64,000 nt of DNA. It comes from Lustribacter sp965277075. GTDB taxonomy: Bacteria > Vulcanimicrobiota > Vulcanimicrobiia > Vulcanimicrobiales > Vulcanimicrobiaceae. The position numbers and the translations under genes were made by a program. The notes below the pieces were generated by a model, which saw only the letters and a list, made by a program, of their open reading frames with translations, was not told the DNA's origin and made no database searches. Of this stretch, positions 18,066-26,902 are shown piece by piece (position 1 is the stretch's first letter; each line of letters begins with the position of its first letter). The DNA is taken from NCBI GenBank assembly GCA_965277075.1, contig OZ255707.1:744001-808000 (forward strand), read 5' to 3'.

Positions 18066-18914
18066 ATGAACATCGCTTATTTCGGCACGGGTTTACTCGG
18101 GGCCGGATTCGTCCGCCATTTGCTCGAGAACGGTCACGGCGTCAACGTCTGGAATCGCTCACCGGAGAAGGCGCGGGCGTTGGAAGCGGACGGGGCTTCG
18201 GCGTTCGATTCGCCGGCGGAGGCCGTGCGCGGCGTCGACCAGCTGCACCTCACGCTTGCCGACGATGCGTCCGTGGATGCGGTACTCGAACCACTCGCGG
18301 CCGCGGTCGATGCGCGAACGTGGATCGTCGACCACACGACGACCGCGCCGACACCAACCGGCGAGCGCGTCGCGCGCTGGAATACGCGCGGGAAAAGGTT
18401 CGTGCACGCGCCGGTCTTCATGGGCCCGGCGAACGCGCGCGACGGCACCGGCATCATGTTGTTTTCCGGCGAACGAACGCGCTACGACGCGCTCGAACCG
18501 CAGCTCAAGACGATGACAGGTACGGTTCTGTATTTGGGCTCGGCGCCCGAGCGCGCTGCTGCGTTCAAGCTCTTCGGCAACCTCATGATCTTGACGCTCG
18601 TCGCCGGTCTCGCCGATGTCAACCGCCTCGCGCACGCCGTCGGCGTTTCGACCAAGGACGCGATGTCGCTATTCGACACGTTCAATCCCGGCGCCGGCGT
18701 ACCGATGCGGGCCGGCCGGATCGCGGCGGAAGACTACACCGCGACCTTCGAACTCGCGATGGCGCGAAAGGATGTGCGGTTGATGAATGAAGAGGCAGCG
18801 CGACATGGCGTCGACCTCGCGATCATGCCGGCGGTCGCAGCGCTCTTCGACGGTGCGCTCGCGCGCGGCGACGGACAGAGCGATGCTTCCGCCGTCGCGC
18901 GGTTCGGCGGATGA
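18066..18914 (+). CDS. Beta-hydroxyacid dehydrogenase family (6PGDH/HIBADH type)
   Basis: 282 residues. The N-terminal Rossmann fold is MNIAYFGTGLLGAGF with NRSPEKA selecting NADP. The substrate loop is FVHAPVFMGPANARDGT, where family members usually read DAPVSGG, and the catalytic Lys lies in AFKLFGNLMI. Enzymes of this kind oxidise 3-hydroxyisobutyrate, tartronate semialdehyde and similar acids. The substrate is not clear. It overlaps the next gene by four bases, so the two act together. Confidence 0.85.
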   Translation: MNIAYFGTGLLGAGFVRHLLENGHGVNVWNRSPEKARALEADGASAFDSPAEAVRGVDQLHLTLADDASVDAVLEPLAAAVDARTWIVDHTTTAPTPTGERVARWNTRGKRFVHAPVFMGPANARDGTGIMLFSGERTRYDALEPQLKTMTGTVLYLGSAPERAAAFKLFGNLMILTLVAGLADVNRLAHAVGVSTKDAMSLFDTFNPGAGVPMRAGRIAAEDYTATFELAMARKDVRLMNEEAARHGVDLAIMPAVAALFDGALARGDGQSDASAVARFGG

Positions 18915-19879
18915 ACGTTCGCTATCTCAGCGAGGCCGATGTCGCGTCGGTATTGGATGTTTCGCAGGCGATCGAACTGCTCGACGCGGCGTGTCGTGCA
19001 CAGGTAATCGACGAGGCGCAAAATGCGCCGCGCCAGCGCGTACAAAGCGGCGACGTCCGGATGAACGTGTTGGCCGCCGCGCTCGACAATCGCGTCGGTC
19101 ATAAGACATATCCGGTGGCACGGCCGCACGGAGCGACGTTCTGGTTCACGCTGTACGGCGCCGACGGCAGCATGCTCGCGTTGATCGAAGCGGATAGGCT
19201 CGGACAGCTTCGCACCGGCGCCGCGTCCGGCCTCGCGACGCGCTACCTCGCGCGTGAAGACGCGCGCGTTGCAAGCGTGATCGGGAGCGGTTGGCAAGCG
19301 CGCTCGCAACTCGCAGCGATGTGCGCGGTGCGTTCGATCGAACACGCCTATGCGTGGGGTCGCGATGCGACGCGACTGCGCGCGTTTTGCGACGAGATGT
19401 CGGCTCAGCTCGGCCTGCGCGTCGACGCGGCCGAGACGATCGCCGATGCGGTTCGCGAAGCCGATGTTGTCTCGATCATGACTAGCGCGACCGAGCCGAT
19501 CGTGACCGGCGACATGCTGCGCGACGGCGTGCACGTGAACGCCGCCGGTTCGAATCGCGCGACGGCGGCCGAGATCGATCCCGGCGTCGTGCGGCGCGCG
19601 GTCCTCGTCGCACTCGACGACGTTGCGCAAGCGCATGTCGAATCCGGCGATTTGCTTTTGGCGGAACGCCACGGCGCGTGGACTTGGTCGCGTGCCGTCC
19701 GCTTGGCCGATATCGTTGCCGGCACAGCACCGCGCCGAACGAGCGACGGCGACATCACGCTCTTCGAGTCGCTCGGTATCGGCCTGTGGGACATCGCGGT
19801 CGCGAACCACGTCTACGACCGCGCCGTCGAACGTGGTATCGGCGCGGAGATCGCTCTGCCGTTCGTCCGAGGCGGCTGA
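18911..19879 (+). CDS. Ornithine cyclodeaminase / mu-crystallin family protein
   Basis: 322 residues. Hallmarks are KTYPVARPHGATFWFTLY, DADxL-like EADRLGQLRTGAASGLATRYLA and the NAD-binding VIGSGWQARSQLAAM, followed by EADVVSIMTSATEPIV and NAAGSNRATAAEID. Relatives deaminate ornithine or reduce cyclic imines (ketimine reductases). The fused reading context with a hydroxyacid dehydrogenase suggests reduction or oxidation of a small carbon acid. A second paralogue is at 51492. Confidence 0.88.
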   Translation: MNVRYLSEADVASVLDVSQAIELLDAACRAQVIDEAQNAPRQRVQSGDVRMNVLAAALDNRVGHKTYPVARPHGATFWFTLYGADGSMLALIEADRLGQLRTGAASGLATRYLAREDARVASVIGSGWQARSQLAAMCAVRSIEHAYAWGRDATRLRAFCDEMSAQLGLRVDAAETIADAVREADVVSIMTSATEPIVTGDMLRDGVHVNAAGSNRATAAEIDPGVVRRAVLVALDDVAQAHVESGDLLLAERHGAWTWSRAVRLADIVAGTAPRRTSDGDITLFESLGIGLWDIAVANHVYDRAVERGIGAEIALPFVRGG

Positions 19880-19899
19880 AGCGAACGCCGCGTCGCGCA

Positions 19900-20925
19900 T
19901 CATTCATGTTGGTGAGCGTGGCGATGGTGGAGATCCGGTGTGTGCGAATGCGCATGCGAGAACCGCGCATGCCGATGGAGATGCTGATGCGGTTCGCCCG
20001 CGGGATCGGCGGCCGTATGCGCGTGATGATGGTGTGCGTCATGGACGTGTTCGTGATCGTGCACGAGCGGCTGATGGCGATGCGCATGCCGATGCCGTTC
20101 CGTCGCGTGCAGCACGATGCCGGCCGCGATGAGGACGGCGCTGGCGGTGAACGCAATGCTGTTGGGCCGCGCGCCGAATCCAAACGACGCCGCGGCCCCG
20201 ATCAGCGGTGCAGCTCCGAAGTATGCCGCCGTTCGAGCCGTACCGAGTTCCCGCTGTGCGCGCACGAACCACGCGACGCTGACGCCGTATCCGATCAGGC
20301 CGACGGCGAGCGCGGCCGCGAACGGTGTGACCGCGAGCGCATACTCGCGGACCAGCGCCGCGATGACGAGCGAACAGCCTCCCGCGATGCCGCCTTTGAG
20401 CGCGGCGAGCGTCAACACGTCCGACGCTGCAAAACGTCGCCCCAGATTGTCGTCGACCGCCCACGCCGTCGCTGCGCCGAGGACGAGCAACGCTCCGGCG
20501 GAGCCGTGCGGTGAGCCGCGCCAGGCCAGAATCGCCGCCCCGACCGCAATGGCCAGCATGCCGATGACCGTTCGCCGGGACGCGTGCTCGCGCACGATCG
20601 TCCAAGCGATCACCGCGGCGAGTACCGGCTGCGCCGCAAGCAGCAACGACGCTGTTGCGGCGTCGACCGAACGAAGTCCGGCAACGAAAAGGACGGGGCC
20701 GGCAACGCCGCCGATCAGTGCGCTCGCGACCAGCCATAACCGTTCCTGGGCTACAACCTTCCCGCGATGAACGACGAGCAGCAGCGCCGCGCCGAGATAC
20801 AATGCCGCAGCCAGTTCGAACGTCCCGAGCTGCGTCGTCAACGCTGCCGTAAGCGGCGTCGTCAGACCGTAGAGCAGCGCCGAACCGAGCGCAAACGCTG
20901 CACCGCGCTTCGTCGTCGCGTTCAC
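19900..20925 (-). CDS. EamA/DMT-family transporter with histidine-rich C-terminal tail
   Basis: 341 residues. The first 275 or so give ten membrane helices of the drug/metabolite transporter type (two EamA repeats; LLYGLTTPLTAALT, VLAAVIAWTIVREHASRRT). After the last helix comes a tail of about 65 residues in which nearly every second residue is His (for example HDHEHVHDAHHHHAH), with few hydrophobic residues. Such tails bind Zn, Ni, Co or Cu in metal transporters, so this protein may move or sense a metal rather than an organic solute. Convergent with the ornithine-cyclodeaminase-like gene. Confidence 0.85.
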   Translation of the reverse strand: MNATTKRGAAFALGSALLYGLTTPLTAALTTQLGTFELAAALYLGAALLLVVHRGKVVAQERLWLVASALIGGVAGPVLFVAGLRSVDAATASLLLAAQPVLAAVIAWTIVREHASRRTVIGMLAIAVGAAILAWRGSPHGSAGALLVLGAATAWAVDDNLGRRFAASDVLTLAALKGGIAGGCSLVIAALVREYALAVTPFAAALAVGLIGYGVSVAWFVRAQRELGTARTAAYFGAAPLIGAAASFGFGARPNSIAFTASAVLIAAGIVLHATERHRHAHRHQPLVHDHEHVHDAHHHHAHTAADPAGEPHQHLHRHARFSHAHSHTPDLHHRHAHQHE

Positions 20926-20958
20926 GACAGGTTCACCGGACGGCCATACGATAGCGAC

Positions 20959-21336
20959 ATGAAATCGACCATCGCGCTTATCGTCGCTCTGGCTGTTCCC
21001 GCCCTGCCGGCAACGGCTGCTGCATCAGTCGGCTCGGTAGCTGCGGGGGCGTGTTCGTCGAGCGCGGTCCTCAACGCCGTCGCGGACGCGCTGACCACCG
21101 GCAACGACGGAACCGTGCTACGCGTCGCCCTCGCCGGAGAGCGCCGGCTCACGGTCTGCGGCAACGAACGCGACGCGATCGCGGCGCAACTGATCGCCGC
21201 TGACGCGTACGGCGACACGAACCAGCCCGCGGCGCGCTGCTCGGCACTTCGTCACGCCGCGGCCCGGGCGAGCCGAATCGACGACACCACGCGCGCTCGC
21301 GCGCTCGCCCATATCTCCTCCGGCTGCCGCAGCTAA
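20959..21336 (+). CDS. Small secreted protein, unknown function
   Basis: 125 residues, starting with a clear signal peptide (MKSTIALIVALAVPALPATA). The mature part is helical in appearance, with four cysteines (AGACSSSA, LTVCGNE, AARCSAL and SSGCRS). No family recognised. It lies head to head with the His-rich transporter, 33 bases apart. Confidence 0.6.
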   Translation: MKSTIALIVALAVPALPATAAASVGSVAAGACSSSAVLNAVADALTTGNDGTVLRVALAGERRLTVCGNERDAIAAQLIAADAYGDTNQPAARCSALRHAAARASRIDDTTRARALAHISSGCRS

Positions 21337-21410
21337 CGCAGCGGGCGAGCACGCTGATGCGACGGCTTCGGCGAGGCCGAAACGCAACAGATTCACGGAA
21401 CGTGAATCCG

Positions 21411-22559
21411 CTAAAGCTGTCCGGCCCAGTCGCGTTCCTCGAGGTCGCGTTTGATTTGGGCGAGAAACCGCCCCGCCGTCGACCCGTCGAACGCGCGATG
21501 ATCCCACGACATGCAGAGGTACATCCGGTGGCGGATCGCGATGGCGCCGTTGACCGCAACGACGCGTTGTTCGACCGCGTCGGTCGAGAGGATCGCGACG
21601 TTGGGTTGGTTAATGATCGGCGCCGTCATCAGCGTTCCAAACGCGCCGTTGTTCGTCACCGTGAACGTCGAGCCGGCCATCTCATCGGGACGCGACGTGC
21701 CGGCGCGAGCCGCCGACGACAACGTCGCGATCGAACGCGCGATGCCGGTGACGTTGAGCGCGTCGGCGTGACGAATCACCGGCACGACGAGTCCGCGCGC
21801 ATCGAGATCGACCGCGATCCCCATGTGGACCGCGTCGTTGAGCACGAGGTCGCCGGCGGCAAAGCGCCCGTTGACCGCCGGGTACGCACGCAACGCGTCG
21901 ACCGCAGCGCGCACGATGAACGGCAGGTAGGTCAGGCTTGACCCTTCTTTCGCCTTGAACGCATCCTTGCGCGCGGTGCGCACGGTGAGCACGTTCTCCA
22001 TGTCGACTTCCATGACCGAAAACACGTCGGCGACTTGTTGTTTCGACGCGAGCACGTTCGCGGCGATCTTCGCGCGCATCGTCGACGGAACGGCCGGCGC
22101 AGGGACAACGGGCGCATGCACCGCGGCGAGCACATCGCCGCGCGTCACACGACCCTTGGCTCCGGTGCCGGCGATTTGCGAGAGGTCGAGCTGATGTTCG
22201 CGGGCGAGACGTCGCACGACGGGTGAGAGCTGCGCACCGTCGCGCGCCGGACGCCGACCGTTGTGCACGACCGACGGAACGGGTGCGAGCGCGGGCGCAG
22301 GTGAGCGAACCGCATGGGCGCCAAGCGTCGACTCGATCCGCGCGAGTGGCGTACCGATATCGACCGTCGCACCTTCCGGCACGAGGATCTCTGCGAGCGT
22401 ACCGGCGTCGAGCGACGGGATTTCCATATTGACTTTGTCGCTCGCAACTTCGAACAATGGCTCGTCGAGTGCAACGGACTCGCCGATTCGCTTGAGCCAG
22501 CGAACGACGGTACCCTCCGAAACACTTTCGCCGAGTTGCGGCATCGGCACGAAGCTCAC
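21411..22559 (-). CDS. 2-oxoacid dehydrogenase E2 component (dihydrolipoyl acyltransferase)
   Basis: 382 residues. One lipoyl domain near residues 5-80 carries the lipoylated Lys in ASDKVNMEI. The E1/E3-binding domain is near 125-160 (SPVVRRLAREHQLDLSQIAG, then KGRVTRGDV). The catalytic domain ends in the HxxxDG site (DHRAFDGSTAGRF). GTG 22559 overlaps the stop of the upstream gene (GTGA). It is the core of the complex with the E1 subunits encoded at 23511-25477. No E3 gene lies in the window. Confidence 0.92.
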   Translation of the reverse strand: MSFVPMPQLGESVSEGTVVRWLKRIGESVALDEPLFEVASDKVNMEIPSLDAGTLAEILVPEGATVDIGTPLARIESTLGAHAVRSPAPALAPVPSVVHNGRRPARDGAQLSPVVRRLAREHQLDLSQIAGTGAKGRVTRGDVLAAVHAPVVPAPAVPSTMRAKIAANVLASKQQVADVFSVMEVDMENVLTVRTARKDAFKAKEGSSLTYLPFIVRAAVDALRAYPAVNGRFAAGDLVLNDAVHMGIAVDLDARGLVVPVIRHADALNVTGIARSIATLSSAARAGTSRPDEMAGSTFTVTNNGAFGTLMTAPIINQPNVAILSTDAVEQRVVAVNGAIAIRHRMYLCMSWDHRAFDGSTAGRFLAQIKRDLEERDWAGQL

Positions 22560-23479
22560 GTCGCGGCGCCCGCCGTTTCGGATTGCTTCGCTTCCATCGG
22601 CACCGGCAAGTCGATGCCCGCCGAGTGCGCGAGCGCGTAGTACAACACCGAGAAGTCGTGGTGCGCGAGACCTTGGCCGCGCGCGGCGTTGAGCAGCTGA
22701 TTGCTCGCCGCGGTCGTCGGCAGCGGAACGCCGAGTTTCTCGCCGAGCGCCAGCGCGAGATTCACGTCTTTTTGCATCATCGTGCAGTCGAACCACGCCT
22801 TTTCTGGCATCCCCTTGACGAGCGGAGCCCGGTACTGCAACATGGGCGAACCCATCGCTCCGCTGAGCATGATCTCGAGCGCGGTATCACGATCGATGCC
22901 GCTCTGCACCGCGAGCAATAGGCCTTCGCTCAACGCGAGCATCTGCGTCGCGAGATTGAGGTTGAGCGCGATCTTCATCGTCTTCGCCTGACCGACGTCA
23001 CCGACACGGAAAACGCGCGGACCGATCGATTCGAGATACGGTTTGACGCGCTCGAACGTCGCACCGTCGCCGCCGACCATGATCAGCAGCTTCCCTTGCA
23101 CGATCGAGACCTGGCTGCCCAGCACCGGCGCGTCGAGCAAAACGCCGCCCGCATCAGCCGTTCGCTTTGCCAACTGCTGTACGTACGGGACCGCGATCGT
23201 GCTCATTTCAACGAGCACCTTGCCGCGAATCGCAGACAGAATGCCGTCGGGGCCTTCGGTAACCGCGTGCAACGCGGCATCGTTCGTGACCATCGTGAGC
23301 ACGCAATCGCATTGCTCGGTGACGGCGCGCGGCGAATCGGCCCAGCGCATACCCTTCGCGATATGTGCTTCGGCTTTGCTCTTCGTGCGATTCCAACCGA
23401 TTACGTCGTGATTCGCGAGCAAGAGCCGATCCACGAAGCCGCCGCCCATCTCGCCGATCCCGATCATTCCTATTGCCAT
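22556..23479 (-). CDS. NAD(P)-dependent beta-hydroxyacid dehydrogenase
   Basis: 307 residues. MAIGMIGIGEMGGGFVDRLL and NRTKSKAEAHI form the cofactor site; VLLDAPVLGSQVSIVQGKLLIM replaces the usual DAPVSGG motif; the catalytic Lys is in AKTMKIALNLNLA. It lies inside the E1-E2 operon, between the E1 beta and E2 genes, so it probably makes or removes the 2-oxoacid (or its semialdehyde) used by the complex. Confidence 0.88.
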   Translation of the reverse strand: MAIGMIGIGEMGGGFVDRLLLANHDVIGWNRTKSKAEAHIAKGMRWADSPRAVTEQCDCVLTMVTNDAALHAVTEGPDGILSAIRGKVLVEMSTIAVPYVQQLAKRTADAGGVLLDAPVLGSQVSIVQGKLLIMVGGDGATFERVKPYLESIGPRVFRVGDVGQAKTMKIALNLNLATQMLALSEGLLLAVQSGIDRDTALEIMLSGAMGSPMLQYRAPLVKGMPEKAWFDCTMMQKDVNLALALGEKLGVPLPTTAASNQLLNAARGQGLAHHDFSVLYYALAHSAGIDLPVPMEAKQSETAGAAT

Positions 23480-23510
23480 GGCCTACCTATCTGTGCGTGA
23501 CGAACGAACG

Positions 23511-24485
23511 TCAACCGAGCGTCGTGCGGATCGTGCGAACGATGCGCTCGACCGACGGACGCGCTCGATCCTCGAGTGCTTCCGCTGCCGGCAACGGTGC
23601 GTGTGGCGTCGTGATGCGAACGATCGGCCCATCGAGGTCCCAGAACGCTTCCTCGGCAACGATCGAGGCGATCTCGGCGCCCCAACCGCACAAGCGCGGA
23701 TTCTCTTCGACCGTGTACAAGCGGCCCGTCGCGGTCGTCTCGCGTAGGATCGTCTGCGTATCGAGCGGCACGAGCGAACGAACGTCGACGACCGTTGCGT
23801 TGATGCCCTCACGCGCAAGTTCTTCCGCCGCTTCGAGCGCGCGCGGAACCATCGCGGCAAGCGCGAGAATCGTGCAATCGCTGCCGCTGCGCAACACCTT
23901 GGCCGTTCCCAGCGTGTCGACGAGTTCGCCCTCGGGCACCTCACCTTTGCGCGGATAGAGCTCTTTCGCTTCGAAGAACATCACCGGATCCGGATCGCGA
24001 ATCGCCGCGGCGAGGAGACCTTTGACGTCGGCTGGTGACGACGGCGCGACGACTTTGAGGCCGGGCACCGCCATCGCCCAGTTTTCGACCGCTTGCGAAT
24101 GCTGCGCGCCGAAGCGCAACCCGCCGCCGTTGGCCGTGCGCACGACCAGCGGCAACGAGACTTGTCCCGCCGTCATGTAGCGCGTCTTCGCCATCTGGTT
24201 CGCCGGAATGTCCCAGCAGACCGCGAGGAAGTCCGAGAACATGATCTCCGCGATCGGGCGTAAGCCGGTCATCGCGGCGCCCATCGCGGCTCCGAGAATC
24301 GCCATTTCGGAGATCGGCGTGTCGCGTACACGTGTCGGGCCGAAGCGGTCTAGCAAACCGACCGTCGCTTTGAAGACACCGCCTGCCGCACCGATATCTT
24401 CGCCCAAGAACACAACGTTCTCGTCGCGCTCCATCTCCTGCGCGATTCCCGCAGCGACCGCGTCGCGATACGTCAGTTCCGCCAT
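23511..24485 (-). CDS. 2-oxoacid dehydrogenase E1 component, beta subunit
   Basis: 324 residues. The transketolase-like Pyr domain begins TYRDAVAAGIAQEMERD and carries the catalytic Glu in VVFLGEDIGAAGGVFKAT. DTPISEMAILGAAMGAAMTG and RPIAEIMFSDF follow, then the C-terminal domain (YTVEENPRLCGWGAEI). It overlaps the E1 alpha gene by 13 bases. The E1 type is that of acetoin, pyruvate or branched-chain oxoacid dehydrogenases. Confidence 0.94.
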   Translation of the reverse strand: MAELTYRDAVAAGIAQEMERDENVVFLGEDIGAAGGVFKATVGLLDRFGPTRVRDTPISEMAILGAAMGAAMTGLRPIAEIMFSDFLAVCWDIPANQMAKTRYMTAGQVSLPLVVRTANGGGLRFGAQHSQAVENWAMAVPGLKVVAPSSPADVKGLLAAAIRDPDPVMFFEAKELYPRKGEVPEGELVDTLGTAKVLRSGSDCTILALAAMVPRALEAAEELAREGINATVVDVRSLVPLDTQTILRETTATGRLYTVEENPRLCGWGAEIASIVAEEAFWDLDGPIVRITTPHAPLPAAEALEDRARPSVERIVRTIRTTLG

Positions 24486-25477
24486 GTCGACGTCCCATCG
24501 GCCCAGGTGTCCGCGAGCAGTTCCTCATCGCCCGGTAACGCCCCATCCTTCGCGCCTTGCGTCGCCGCGTCGATCTCCACGCGCGCCGCTGCTTCGATGT
24601 CGTCGAGCGTCGTCGCATCGAGACCGTCGCGCAAGAGCCGCTCGCGATATGCCGGTACCGGATCGCGTTCCATCCACGCGGCGACCTCGTCGTCGGGCCG
24701 GTATTTCGCGGGATCGGCGCGCGAGTGTCCGCCGTGACGATAGGTCAACGCTTCGATCAACGACGGTCCCGCGCCCGAGCGCGCACGTTCGTACGCGGTT
24801 TGCGCGGCGAGATAGCATGCGTCGGCATCGTTGCCGTCGATCACGATCGGTTCGAGCCCGTATGCCGACGCTCGATCCGCGGCGGGACGCTTCACCGGCG
24901 TCACGTCGGCGATGGCCGTGTACTCCATGTACATGTTGTTTTCGCAGACGAAAACGACCGGCAGCTTCCAGACCGCGGCGAGGTTCAGCGCCTCGTGGAA
25001 CGCGCCGATGTTCGTGGTGCCGTCGCCGAAGAAGCACACCGAGACCTGTTGCGTCTTCTTGTACTGTGACGTCCAGCCGGCGCCGAGCGCGATGCACAGT
25101 TGCGCGCCGATGATCGCGTAGGAACCCATCGCAAACTTGGCCGCGTCGGTGAGGTGCATCGAGCCGCCCTTCCCGCCGAGGATGCCGTTGGCGCGGCCGA
25201 GCAGCTCGGCCATGCAGCCCTCCATCGACGCGCCGCGCGCGATCGTATGGTCGTGACCGCGATACGTGCAGAAGGTCCAGTCGTTCGGGCGCATCGCTAT
25301 CGCGAAACCGGCCGCCACCGCTTCCTGGCCGAGCGCGAGATGGCTCGTGCCTTTCACGAGATTTTGCAAAAAGAGATCGTACGCGCGTTTCTCGAACGCG
25401 CGCAGCCGGTACTGCATCGCGTACAACGCGATGCGTGTTTCGCGCGCGATGCGCGTGTCGACCAACGTGTCGCGCAT
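24473..25477 (-). CDS. 2-oxoacid dehydrogenase E1 component, alpha subunit
   Basis: 334 residues. ThDP and Mg are bound by VCFFGDGTTNIGAFHEALNL and VFVCENNMYMEYT; the phosphate-type His is in TYRGHDHTIA. The stretch GGKGGSMHLTD is close to that of acetoin dehydrogenase (AcoA) and pyruvate dehydrogenase alpha subunits. With E1 beta it decarboxylates a 2-oxoacid or cleaves a diketone-like substrate. Which one is not settled; the LacI-type regulator and M24 hydrolase suggest an inducible catabolic route. Confidence 0.93.
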   Translation of the reverse strand: MRDTLVDTRIARETRIALYAMQYRLRAFEKRAYDLFLQNLVKGTSHLALGQEAVAAGFAIAMRPNDWTFCTYRGHDHTIARGASMEGCMAELLGRANGILGGKGGSMHLTDAAKFAMGSYAIIGAQLCIALGAGWTSQYKKTQQVSVCFFGDGTTNIGAFHEALNLAAVWKLPVVFVCENNMYMEYTAIADVTPVKRPAADRASAYGLEPIVIDGNDADACYLAAQTAYERARSGAGPSLIEALTYRHGGHSRADPAKYRPDDEVAAWMERDPVPAYRERLLRDGLDATTLDDIEAAARVEIDAATQGAKDGALPGDEELLADTWADGTSTWRN

Positions 25478-25556
25478 CAGGATTCGCGCTCCCTCGGAGC
25501 CCGAATCCGCCTCGGCTTCGCCTCGCTAATCGGAATTTGGGCAGAAGTCGAACATT

Positions 25557-26834
25557 TCATCGCGGTTGCCCTCCGAAGTCGTAGGCATTCGCGATGAACA
25601 GTTCTTGGGCCGGGAAGCGCGTGATGATGCTCGGCCCGGCCGCCGTCACGACGATCTCTTCCTCGATGCGCGCGGCGGAAAAACCGTCGGATGCCGGGCA
25701 GTACGTCTCGAGCGCGAACACCATCCCCTCTTTAATCTCCATCGGGTGATCGATCGAATTCAATCGCGAAATCACCGGCCGTTCGTGCAACGCCAGACCA
25801 AGACCGTGGCCGAACTGCAAACCAAACGCTTCCATCTCGCTCGAGAATCCGAACTCTTCGGCTTTGGGCCACGCGCGCGCGACGGCGTCGGTGGTGACGC
25901 CCGGACGGATCAAATCGATCGAACGATCGATCCACTCACGGCACTGCTTGTACGCGTCGCGTTGCGGCGGCGTCGCATAACCGACGCTGAACGTGCGATA
26001 GTAGCACGTGCGATAGCCGTTGAACGCCGACATGATATCGAAGAATGCCTGATCGCCCGGGCGAATGACGCGATCGCTGAAATTATGCGGATGCGGATTA
26101 CACCGCTCGCCCGAGACCGCATTGATCGACTCGACGTCGTCGGAGCCGAGCTCGTACAGCTTTTTCGTCGCGAGCGCGACGATCTGGTTTTCCTTGACGC
26201 CCGGCTTGAGTGCTTCGACGATATCTTGATAGGCGCCGTCGACGAGCGCGGCCGACGTCGAGAGCAACATGATTTCGTCGCTTGATTTGATCTCGCGTGC
26301 GTCGTGCATGATCTGCTGGCCGTCGACCACGGCGATGCCCAGTTTTTGCAGTTCGAAAAACAGCGGCGGCTCGACGATGTCGAGGCCGAGCGGCATCTTC
26401 TCGACGCCGGCTTCTTTGAGCAGCGAATGGATTTGCGCGGCCGCGTTGACAAAGAGCCCGGACTCGGGGCCGATCGCGCCGCGTAGGCCCAGCAGCCCCG
26501 CGCGAATGTTTTCTTCTTTGAGCCACGGACAGTACAGCCGGTGATGTTTCGCCGCCGAGCCGAAGTCCCAAACCATCGGCTCGCCCGAACGCGTCAACAG
26601 CGAGTAGCGCGTCATCTTTTCGCGCGACCACTCGCCGATCGCGGTCGACGTTACGTAGCGGATATTGTTCACGTCGAAGAGCAGCAGCGCACCGAGATTC
26701 GACGCGTCCAACGCGGCGCGGGCACGGCCGAGCCGGTACGACCGCAGCCGCTCGTAATTGACACGCTCTTCGGTATCAACCGCCATCGCGCCGGGCGACG
26801 ACACTGGCCGCTTAGTCACCAAGCCGTTGATCAT
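25557..26834 (-). CDS. M24-family metallopeptidase-like hydrolase (creatinase/Xaa-Pro fold)
   Basis: 425 residues with a creatinase-type N-terminal domain (LLLFDVNNIRYVTSTAIGEW) and the C-terminal pita-bread fold: RNPHPHN-like CNPHPHNFSDRVIRPGDQAF, FDIMSAFNGYRTCYYRTF, QFGHGLGLALHERP, FALETYCP and ARIEEEIVVT. Metal ligands Asp, His, Glu and Glu are visible, but the second Asp (normally in a GYxSDxxRT motif) is Cys here. It may hydrolyse a C-N bond without the standard di-metal site, as creatinase does. Start ATG 26834 lies 13 bases after the operator. First gene of the LacI-controlled operon. Confidence 0.8.
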   Translation of the reverse strand: MINGLVTKRPVSSPGAMAVDTEERVNYERLRSYRLGRARAALDASNLGALLLFDVNNIRYVTSTAIGEWSREKMTRYSLLTRSGEPMVWDFGSAAKHHRLYCPWLKEENIRAGLLGLRGAIGPESGLFVNAAAQIHSLLKEAGVEKMPLGLDIVEPPLFFELQKLGIAVVDGQQIMHDAREIKSSDEIMLLSTSAALVDGAYQDIVEALKPGVKENQIVALATKKLYELGSDDVESINAVSGERCNPHPHNFSDRVIRPGDQAFFDIMSAFNGYRTCYYRTFSVGYATPPQRDAYKQCREWIDRSIDLIRPGVTTDAVARAWPKAEEFGFSSEMEAFGLQFGHGLGLALHERPVISRLNSIDHPMEIKEGMVFALETYCPASDGFSAARIEEEIVVTAAGPSIITRFPAQELFIANAYDFGGQPR

Positions 26835-26847
26835 ACAGGAACTTTCT

Positions 26848-26902
26848 TTCTGCAATCGATTACAGAATGACAGCAGTATACTCGCCGATGCCGCATTGTC
26901 TA
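26848..26902 (-). promoter_or_regulatory. Promoter and LacI-type operator ahead of the M24-E1-E2 operon
   Basis: The palindrome TTCTGCAATCGATTACAGAA (26848-26867; halves differ at one position) has the central CG and AATCGATT core typical of LacI-family sites. Just upstream on the minus strand are TAGACA (26897-26902) and TATACT (26875-26880), 16 bases apart. The operator therefore covers the start of transcription, which suits direct repression. The -35 box overlaps the lacI-type gene's stop codon. A second near-identical site lies at 28056-28077. Confidence 0.75.

Noticed and set aside
25557..26834. M24 protein as a DMSP lyase (DddP)
   Set aside because: It shares the fold, but the known DddP metal motifs with both Asp residues are not matched and the neighbours do not support DMSP use.
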